In this document: positions 44,246 to 50,930 of the stretch, piece by piece
How positions within the stretch are numbered: the stretch's first letter is position 1
Layout of the letters: every line of letters starts with the position of its first letter
Assembly: GCA_013298875.1 (NCBI GenBank)
Contig: JAAFJH010000008.1
Location: forward strand, 1-50,930
Origin: Synechococcales cyanobacterium bin2.concoct.b11b12b14.033
GTDB taxonomy: Bacteria; Cyanobacteriota; Vampirovibrionia; Caenarcaniphilales; Caenarcanaceae
Direction of reading: 5' to 3'
Length of the DNA: 50,930 nt
The notes under the pieces: generated by a model
The model's input: only the letters and a program-made list of their open reading frames with translations
Databases searched by the model: none
Told to the model about the DNA's origin: nothing
Translations under genes and position numbers: made by a program

Positions 44246-46184
44246 TCATAGATCAATTTGGATACATTCCCAGATACTCGGCCTCTTCTTCCCAATATTC
44301 TCTTCTGGTTCACGGGGGCTAGCAAGTAGTTGCCCAGATGGATTTTTAAGTCCGTCAGAATAGACAGACCAAGTTTCATTATCAAATTGTTTGCAGCCAA
44401 TATTTTTGATAGGCCTTCCAGTATTCTTGATCATATTGAGAGGGCAGTAAATTTAAGTTATTTTGAATTTCTGCGAGGAAATCTTCTTTGGACAATCCGT
44501 CTAACTGAGGATTTAAGTGAGAATAAGGGCTTTTAGTAGGTCTATATATTGATTTGGAAAAGTCAATTCCCGATTCAATATACTGTTTCTTGATTAAATT
44601 ATCCACTAATGATCCTGAACAGGAGCTACCTCCAGCCCAAATTCTTGCAGTTGCAGCTTTTTTGGCTTCCCCAATTGATATTGGGTGAGGTAATTCTAAT
44701 AACTTTAAAACATCGTGCCCCCATAGCCTATTTGCATTATCATCCAGAGTTCTCTGTATAGGAAAAGGTAGTAAAGGAATATTTTTAGGAGATGCTTGTA
44801 TTTCCTGGAGATCATTTGGTTTATCTGTAAGATTTTTCCATGTATCTGTATAGGTTTGATCCACAATTGCATAATGACCAGATTCATGAATCATACTTCG
44901 AATTGTTTCATAATGACTTTTGGGTTCAGGTCCACCACCTCTTTCAATAACTTCCGGAATTCCTATGGATTTACCAAAATCAACTATTCGATGTTTTAAC
45001 TCTTGAAATTCTTTATCACTTAATTGAAGTGGCGATTTATTACAAAACTTTTGAAGTAGATATTCTAGCCACTGAGGATTGTCTAAAGATTTTTGTCCCT
45101 GGCCTAGTGGATGTTTTAAATTAGCCTCAAGATGATTTATATTATCCAAAACTTTTTCGCCAGTAATTGCATTTGGATAAGGTAATTCTAAACCAATATC
45201 CGTAGGGACAAATTTTCCTTCGGCAAAATCAATTCCAAAAGTTTGCAAATTATATTTATTTTCAGCCAAAAGTGAATCAAGCTCTACATTTAGTGTGGAG
45301 TACAAATCCGGTGAGTAAATATGATTACCGGCCGAAAATCGAATATCTGGAGGAATAAATTTTCCCCAACCCAAAAGTTTTATAAGTTCATTTGTATATT
45401 GCTGCACAATAGTTTCGTCTGCAGTTGGATCATGCATTACTAAAATATCTGGCACTCGATCATTGCCAACTTTGTACTTTCCGTCTTTTTTTTCATTTCC
45501 CTTTAATTCAATTTTTTCCCAATACTGACGATACTCAGAAGGTTTAACTGCTGAATATCCCAATTCATGCAAAGCTCTTAAAATGTACTCTGAATAACTT
45601 TTTGTGTAAATGCCTTTTAGTTCAAGTGGAGTAACAAATCCAAGAGCTTGAGCTAGTCTTTCAACATTTGCAATAGAAGGCTCTTTCATTCCAGGGTCTT
45701 TTAAAAGCTGGGTAACATTATCTGTGATCTGTTTACTATTGTTTGTCCTACTAAGCTTCACTGGTAATGATTTCTTAGAGTCTAGAAGGGGGGACTTATC
45801 ATATCTTACTGCTACTTCACCAGCTGATAATAAACTTTGGTTATTATTATATTGTAAGGATCCCGTTAGGATAAGGCTTTGGTTGGAAGGCGGTTGCGAA
45901 ATTGCAGATACCAACACATTATCTGTGATCTGTTTATTATTATTTGTCCTACTAAGCTTAACTGGTAATGATCTCTCAGAGCCTAAAACAAGGGACTTAT
46001 TATATCCTACTGCTACTTTACCAGAGGATAATAAAATTTGGTTATTATTATATTCTAAGGATCCCGCTAGGATAAGGGTTTGGTTAGAAGGTGGTTGTGA
46101 AGTTGAAGATACCATCACATCTTTTGTTTTTCTTTCTGTCTTAAGATTTGTTACAGCAGTATTAGCGATTCGAATGGAAACCAT
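44246..46184 (-). CDS. Large orphan protein with two 67-residue repeats and an HExxH motif; 3' end probably frameshifted
   Basis: The frame from ATG 46184 runs 600 residues to a stop at 44382. Residues 23-89 and 90-156 are two copies of one 67-residue unit (SQPPSNQxLIL...NNNKQITDN). Residues near 432-436 read MIHESGHYAIV, a zinc-protease HExxH site. There is no signal peptide or membrane segment. A second frame (ATG 44434, overlapping) continues ETWSVYSDGLKNPSGQLLAS and SIWECIQIDL to 44246, which looks like the true C-terminus, so a one-base change probably truncates the protein. No family recognised; a metallopeptidase is an inference from the single motif. Confidence 0.55.
45717..46118. repeat. 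Two imperfect 201-bp direct repeats in the orphan HExxH gene
   Basis: The copies at 45918-46118 and 45717-45917 differ at scattered, mainly conservative positions and keep the reading frame. They are a real protein repeat, unlike the exact out-of-frame tandem copies elsewhere in the window. Confidence 0.85.
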
Positions 46185-46200
46185 TTATAGTACGTTTTAA

Positions 46201-46907
46201 TTAATTAATTTGTCAATCAACTTAAGTATTGCAGAAAAAGTCTATACAATTATGCGTGGGTCTGGTATTTAATACACCTTTAATTTTTAAAAAATATTCA
46301 TATTCTCAAAAAAATTTAGAGGGAAATTGTTAAAGCTCAGAAAGAAACATATTTTTAAATTAATGTATTTCTATCCATTTATTAAGAGCTATTCCAAGTT
46401 ATTTTTTTGTATTTGAGTTTTATCTTTAAACTTCACTTTTAATTAATAATTTTATTTATTTTTTTATTTTTTTAATTAATTTGTAGAAAACTCAAGTGAT
46501 TTTTGTTTTTTAAGTTAATAATTACTAAACAATTAATCAACTAAAGCTGCAGATAGAGAATTTGTAATTAGGAATAAGTTGACAACTTAATATATTCTTA
46601 ATTTAAGCCATCATTCCAAAATATTAATATACTGATTCTCAATAACTTATTGAATTTAATAAAAGCGAGAGAAAAAGATAATTTTATATTTTATGCCTAA
46701 TATTTCAGATACAAACTTTATAATCCACAGGCTGTACAAATGCTCTCATTAAGTTCTAAGGGTTTTAAATTTTTAAATATCTTTTAATTTAATTTTCATT
46801 CTCTGCATAAGTAACTTTATTTTCTTTAGTTCCCCCACAGGAAGTTTATATTTTAGTACAAGTAGAATTTACTATTCAGAAATGTTTAATTGAAATTATT
46901 TTACACT
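46201..46907. other. Gene-poor A/T-rich interval
   Basis: About 700 bp contain no convincing gene. Long T and A runs dominate. One short stretch near 46694-46790 reads MPNISDTNFI, then in another frame NPQAVQMLSLSSKGFKFL, which may be a broken remnant of a small gene. No terminator, tRNA or clear promoter is seen. Confidence 0.6.
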
Positions 46908-48432
46908 TCATTGACATTTCTGTTTATATAATAAGCTTTTTTGTATTTTAGCGGGTATTTGCAAATCTCCTTCAGATGGTGGCGGTTCGCTCATATTATA
47001 AATTTCAATTTCAGTCATTTTTTCTTCGGGTAGTTTATGTTTATCATTCCAGTTTTTACATAAATAATTCGCTAAATAAGCTGGCATATAATCTTTATAA
47101 GTACTATTAACCGAAGCTGCTAAATTGTTCCAGTGGCTATTTCGGTTTCCAATTGATTTTTCTAGTATTCTGAAATAAGTCTAATTGTTCACCATTTTTT
47201 AATTTGGCCAAGTAAACATTCCAAAAAGTATAAAAACCAGTTGGCTTCTCAAACATGTTCCAGCCTTGGTCCAAATACAAAATACCACCCACAAAATTTA
47301 ATTGGCTAGGCATTATAACTTTTGTGGGAAATATTACATTTAAGTTGGAAGCTAAAGAATAAAGCATTAAAAAAACAATTAATATATTAGTAATAATTTT
47401 ATATTTAAAACTAATATTCTTCTCGGGAACAGGCTTTAAATTATTAATTATTTTTTCAACTAAAGAATTACTTTGTACTTTGTTTAATATTTTTTGGATA
47501 CTATTTTTTATGTTAAAAGTACTTAAATAATTCCAAAAACTGCTTGGTAAAAACGGAATAATACCAATTGATGAAATAAAAGGAAATAAACCAACGGCTG
47601 GAGCCATACACAAGAAAAACCCAAATTGCATACCCAAAAATAAAATAATACTTAAATACCGAAAAAAGCTTGTAAATATTGGACTGAATAAAAGTATAGC
47701 TCCTCCTAATTCGGTGCAAATTGTCATATAGCTCAAAGGCTCACTAATATTCGGGAATTTTGCTAACCAATTTCCGAAAGGAGTAGTTAAATAATCAATA
47801 TTCAGGGCATAATAAACCGCCTCTCCTGAAATCCAATCAGCTTCACGAGATTTAATTAAGCCAGCAAAAAAGTACATTAAAAACATTTGAAACAATAAAC
47901 TAGCTGTTCCTGCCGAGAAACTTATTGAACCATTATCTTTTTCTTTATTTTGTTTTAACTCCAAATCATTATCATTTTTTCCTCTCAGCAAATTATCAAT
48001 TGACCAGACTTTGCCCATTGGCGTAAAGACTGACCAAAATAGTAAAAGCCTCAACAAATAATCTCCGCCATTGAATATAACTAGAGTACGCCCCAGAAGT
48101 GACATAATAAAAAACCAAGACATAAAAGCCGAAAGTTTAGTTCTGTAACCAATACAGAGGCTGAACGCAAATATGAGCTGAACAATTAAAAGGAATAATT
48201 GGAAAAAATAACTACCATTCGCCAAATGAATTGAAATTCGCCAGGGATAAGAAGCGTGTGATAAAGCAATTATTAATTGCCGGGGTAATATTCCATCATC
48301 CGTATAAAGGCCAGGTAAGTCGCCCAATTGTTCAAATAATATTTCAACTATTAGTAATAATCCAGTTAATATTCTAAATACAGCTAAGGCTCGATAATCT
48401 ATTCCAAAAAGTTTCTTTAACAATTCATGCAT
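46908..48432 (-). pseudogene. HTTM-domain membrane protein with a one-base frameshift near its C-terminus
   Basis: The frame from ATG 48432 encodes 431 residues with about eight membrane segments in the HTTM (vitamin K-dependent carboxylase-related) arrangement: FGIDYRALAVFRILTGLLLI, NGGDYLLRLLLFWSVFTPMG, and a later LVIVS-like helix. It stops at 47137 (NTRKINWKPK). The next frame continues NRNSHWNNLAASVNS, YMPAYLANYLCKNWN and EIEIYNMSEPPPSEGD to a TGA at 46908, the expected C-terminal tail. The full span is one base over a multiple of three, so one inserted base explains it; 507 residues would result. Function of bacterial HTTM proteins is unsettled. Confidence 0.8.
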
Positions 48433-48530
48433 AATTCTAATCTTACTAAACTAGATTTTTTAACCTAAAGAATTATTACCCAAGAATGATTACCCTTTAA
48501 GCTATTCTTAATAAAAATTTTAGTTTATAT

Positions 48531-48821
48531 TTAAACGTCTTGGCTAATTTCCTCTCTCAGAGTTGCTAATAGTTTTTTTGCTAAGTCAAAATCAGTAATT
48601 AAACAAAAATTTTTTAAGTCGCCCATTTTTATTTGTTTGTATTCTGAAAAAAATATTTGCACTTTAGTAATTAAATTCTTGACTGGTTTAAGCTCAAGCG
48701 GACAAAGTTGATTCAAATTTCTAGCCAGATTATAGTGATAAGACTTTCTGAGTTCTTCTTCAAAGCTTTCGGCAAAATCTAAATTATTTTTATTGTCTTG
48801 GCTTAAACTTTCGGTCAGCAA
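48531..48821 (-). CDS. Small acidic protein of unknown function
   Basis: This 96-residue protein starts at TTG 48821 (no ATG in frame before it) and is helical and charged: SLSQDNKNNLDFAESFEEEL at the start and LITDFDLAKKLLATLREEIS near the end. It has no membrane segment or known motif. It follows the HTTM gene's 5' end by 98 bp on the same strand. The start is uncertain and I assign no function. Confidence 0.5.
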   Translation of the reverse strand: MLTESLSQDNKNNLDFAESFEEELRKSYHYNLARNLNQLCPLELKPVKNLITKVQIFFSEYKQIKMGDLKNFCLITDFDLAKKLLATLREEISQDV

Positions 48822-48880
48822 AAAATATTTATTTATAGTTTTTCCATCACTAAAGGGTAAATTTAATTATAAAAATTTTT

Positions 48881-48986
48881 CTTGAACTGTGATTACGCTG
48901 ATTAAATGATGAACTATGATTTTTATGGTTTTACTCTAAAGTACTTAATTATGGTAATCAATAAATCATTTTAATCATAGTTCAAG
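48881..48986. repeat. Palindromic repeat related to the hsdS element
   Basis: CTTGAACTGTGATTACG at 48881 is mirrored by an arm ending TTCAAG at 48986 (imperfect 23-bp inverted ends; CTTGAACTATGATTAAAATG read on the other strand). A further GAACTATGATT lies inside. The arms resemble the TCTGAAC-(C/A)(T/A)TGATT arms in the hsd region. It fills the gap before the next orphan gene. Confidence 0.7.
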
Positions 48987-49002
48987 ATACCTTATCTGTA
49001 GT

Positions 49003-49812
49003 TCAGATTAAGGAAAGCAACTTACGAAGATTAGCTTTAGCTCCTTGTACAACTTTTTCAAGAAGCGAAGGTTGTTTTCCTGCTTTAGATTGTGAATTCA
49101 ATAATTCTTTTTGAGCGGAACTCAATATTTCATTTGAAAGATTACTTGTATTAGAAAAGTTTTCCGGCTGGGAATAACCTCTTAACAAAGTCAAAAGACT
49201 ACCAGGATCCAAACATTGTGAAGCAATACTTAAAACACGACTTGCTTGTTTCTCTCCCAAAGTGTTTAATATTAATTCTCTATTTTCTGGCTTTGATAAA
49301 ATACTTAGGGCAACAGTTAATGGATTTTCGCCATTTCTTATACGTTCATCAACTTGTTCAAACTGTATTTTATTATAGAGTTCTTTTAGTTTACTTAAAT
49401 CTGCCCCTGGGTCAAAGCCAAACTCTGCTGTCTCTCTATTGAAAAGTTTGTTAAATGCTACTTTTGCTGATGGAGTTCCAAATTGATCCAAGCCAGCAGC
49501 TAAATAATTCAATGCTTTGATAGACATATCATCAAGAGCAATACCTTCAAGAGTTCCGCCTTTTAAACCACGACTTGCACTATCATAAATAGAAAGCTCT
49601 CTCTCTAAGCTAGAAGATGGTTTTTGTCCTCCGGGGAAATTACTTACTCTAATTGTTCTCCTAACTTCTCCGACTGCTGGTGAGACTAGTACAGATTCAT
49701 ATCTTGACGAACTATTTCCAGTTTGAGGAAGTTCTACTTTTTTTGTCAATCTTTCCAGATCAACTTTCGCAAAATTTACTCCACCAAAAGTGTTTATTCT
49801 GCCTATTCCCAT
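49003..49812 (-). CDS. Orphan protein of unknown function
   Basis: This 269-residue soluble protein begins MGIGRINTFGGVNFAKV and has no signal peptide, membrane segment or motif known to me. The first half is Ser-rich; the second half is helical (AGLDQFGTPSAKVAFNKLFN, SKPENRELILNTLGEKQAS, AQKELLNSQSK). The end is basic (AKANLRKLLSLI). The upstream region on this strand is A/T-rich with an ATTAT-type box. It sits between the palindromic repeat and the HtrA-like gene (divergent, 242 bp gap). I cannot infer a role. Confidence 0.55.
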   Translation of the reverse strand: MGIGRINTFGGVNFAKVDLERLTKKVELPQTGNSSSRYESVLVSPAVGEVRRTIRVSNFPGGQKPSSSLERELSIYDSASRGLKGGTLEGIALDDMSIKALNYLAAGLDQFGTPSAKVAFNKLFNRETAEFGFDPGADLSKLKELYNKIQFEQVDERIRNGENPLTVALSILSKPENRELILNTLGEKQASRVLSIASQCLDPGSLLTLLRGYSQPENFSNTSNLSNEILSSAQKELLNSQSKAGKQPSLLEKVVQGAKANLRKLLSLI

Positions 49813-49978
49813 AATAATTTGTCTCTCTTCTTTTTTTTATAAACTTAAGTATTAATCAAATATTTATATTAACGCAATACTATATTAATAATTATAAAAA
49901 GTTTTTAATTTTCAATGTCTGAATTAACGTGAAGTCAGCAATTATTTGATAAATAAAAAACAATTAAAGGCTTTTCAC

Positions 49979-50037
49979 CAATTTTAGCCTCCGAAAGACT
50001 ATTCACCCAAACCTCATACGGTCGATAGACTAAATTG
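49979..50037 (+). promoter_or_regulatory. Possible structured leader of the HtrA-like gene
   Basis: CAATTTTAG (49979-49987) can pair with CTAAATTG (50030-50037), leaving a 42-base loop with TCCGAAAG and ACGGTCGATAG. The leader ends just before the AGAGGAG ribosome site at 50040-50046. I could not match it to a known riboswitch. A chance pairing in A/T-rich DNA is possible. Confidence 0.3.
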
Positions 50038-50054
50038 TTAAGAGGAGAAAGATT

Positions 50055-50930
50055 ATGAAAGGCTTAAGGATATTTTTGGCCAGTTTATTAATTTTAAATG
50101 GCTGCGTTTTTAGCTCTATTGGTTATGAGCTGTCAAAAGATATTTATAAAAATTATAGCAATTCAATTTTGCTAATATCAAATGAAGAAGACCAAATTGA
50201 AAGTGGCTCCCATCAGAGCCAAAGGGTTATTTCTTTTGGAACGGCTTTTGCTATCGACAAAAGTGGCCTTTTGCTAACTTCTGCCCATTTAGTAAAAGAC
50301 TCATCGGTCATCAAAGATTCATCGGGTCGTATTTTTCCTATTTTAGATATTCCTTGGAAAAATGATGATATTGATTTGGCTTTAGTAAAAATTGCCGGGC
50401 ATTTTAAACCAATCCCTTTAGGAGATTCAGCTAAAGTAGAAGTTGGCGAAGAAATTGCGGTCATTTCAAATCCTTCTGGTTTTCAAAATACTCTTTCAAA
50501 GGGAATTGTTAGTGCTAGAAGAAAACAAGGTAAATTTGATTATATACAACATACCAGTGCCATTTCTCCTGGCAGCAGCGGCGGTCCAATTTTTGATGAA
50601 GACGGTAATGTTATTGCTATTATTCAAGGAATTTATGCTAGCCCAAATGCTCAAAACCTTAATTTTGCAATTCCAGTCAATTATTTACCCGAAAAATATT
50701 TAAAGCTTAATAAAGCTCAAACTCAAACCGAACCTAAAATACGGGCTGAGAGCGACAATAGTTATTTCAAACTTTTGCAAGGCTTAAATTCAGCTAATTA
50801 TCTTGAAGCTTATATTTTGCGTGGTTTACTCAAAAACAAATTACAAGACTATGCTGGTGCTTTAGTTGAGTTTCAAGCGGCTCAATCTTTTTTGCAATTT
50901 CAGGCTAATAAAAACAAAAAAGTCAATTAA
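50055..50930 (+). CDS. HtrA-like (S1C-type) serine protease lipoprotein with C-terminal helical repeat region
   Basis: This 291-residue protein begins with a signal segment and lipobox LNGC (residues 14-17), so it is probably lipidated by the LspA pathway. The trypsin-fold catalytic triad is seen: His in LLTSAHLVKDS, Asp in NDDIDLALVKI, Ser in SPGSSGGPIFDEDG. The classical HtrA PDZ domain is absent; after the protease (about residue 220) a short TPR-like segment follows (YLEAYILRGLLKNKLQDYAGALVEF). A strong AGGAG ribosome site stands nine bases before the ATG. The stop TAA occupies the last three bases of the window. Confidence 0.88.
   Translation: MKGLRIFLASLLILNGCVFSSIGYELSKDIYKNYSNSILLISNEEDQIESGSHQSQRVISFGTAFAIDKSGLLLTSAHLVKDSSVIKDSSGRIFPILDIPWKNDDIDLALVKIAGHFKPIPLGDSAKVEVGEEIAVISNPSGFQNTLSKGIVSARRKQGKFDYIQHTSAISPGSSGGPIFDEDGNVIAIIQGIYASPNAQNLNFAIPVNYLPEKYLKLNKAQTQTEPKIRAESDNSYFKLLQGLNSANYLEAYILRGLLKNKLQDYAGALVEFQAAQSFLQFQANKNKKVN

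Noticed and set aside
45724-46200. 158-residue open frame on the plus strand opposite the repeated N-terminus of the orphan HExxH gene
   Set aside because: It mirrors the repeat region of the minus-strand gene, has no ribosome site and shows no protein-like motif; it is a shadow of the repeats.
49921-50050. c-di-GMP (GEMM) riboswitch before the HtrA-like gene
   Set aside because: A few blocks look similar (AGCCTCCG, ACGGT) but the order, the tetraloop and receptor spacing and the stems do not fit.
1-50930. Alternative genetic code (TGA read as an amino acid)
   Set aside because: Housekeeping genes such as hisS, gyrA, rimO and purD end at normal stops, and TGA serves as a terminal stop for several genes; the frame breaks seen are better explained by indels.
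1-50930. CRISPR array or prophage
   Set aside because: No regularly spaced repeats with unique spacers and no phage structural, integrase or terminase genes were seen; the direct repeats found are tandem and without spacers.

Overview
The window is low-GC DNA (by eye about one third G+C) with compact bacterial genes, all three stop codons in standard use and ATG, TTG and some GTG starts. A four-gene ATP synthase block in the order c, b', b, delta, with two different b-type subunits, is the arrangement known from Cyanobacteria and their non-photosynthetic relatives. No photosynthesis gene is present. I infer a Melainabacteria/Vampirovibrionia-like organism, probably from a metagenome-type assembly, but the sequence alone does not settle this.

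Layout. 0-1 kb: end of a membrane protein, a HicBA toxin-antitoxin pair and a nuclease/transposase remnant. 1-5 kb: a flippase-like membrane protein, an unknown membrane protein, an exported FAD oxidoreductase with an S-layer-like tail, and tRNA-Trp. 5-17 kb: housekeeping core with hisS, ruvB, D-lactate dehydrogenase, a DUF4160/DUF2442 pair, an SbcD/Mre11-like nuclease, a matrixin-like protease, RseP, a broken corA, prs and the partial ATP synthase operon. 17-26 kb: tRNA-Ile followed by an accessory block with an NRAMP transporter, an exported DJ-1/PfpI protein, a phzF remnant and a type I restriction-modification cassette (hsdR, a broken GxxExxY gene, a split hsdS, hsdM). 26-43 kb: core and envelope genes (gyrA, ppa, purD, lspA, a beta-propeller, a DUF1460 lipoprotein, a nucleotidyltransferase, a Yip1 protein, a YtxH-DUF948-YtxH operon, a broken rlmD-like gene, a dead VapBC pair, rimO). 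43-51 kb: a gene-poor, orphan-rich stretch with a decayed gene, a repeat-bearing HExxH protein, a frameshifted HTTM protein, two unknown proteins and an HtrA-like lipoprotein protease.

The most striking pattern is that four short exact tandem duplications (97, 91, 53 and 41 bp) lie at 11.7, 13.5, 40.1 and 41.4 kb. Each has only 2-3 bp of junction homology. Two of them are the sole visible cause of frameshifts in otherwise intact genes (corA and rlmD-like), one lies in an already damaged vapC, and one duplicates the leader and start codon of rseP. Several other genes carry one-base frameshifts (a GxxExxY gene, a VapB-like antitoxin, HTTM, phzF, probably the 600-residue HExxH gene), and hsdS has a small internal deletion. 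Either the assembly is error-prone or the genome is undergoing slippage-driven decay. The second notable structure is a small palindromic element with perfect 17-bp inverted ends lying inside the inter-domain linker of HsdS, with related arms before hsdR and near 48.9 kb. No prophage, CRISPR array, integrase or transposase in working order was seen.
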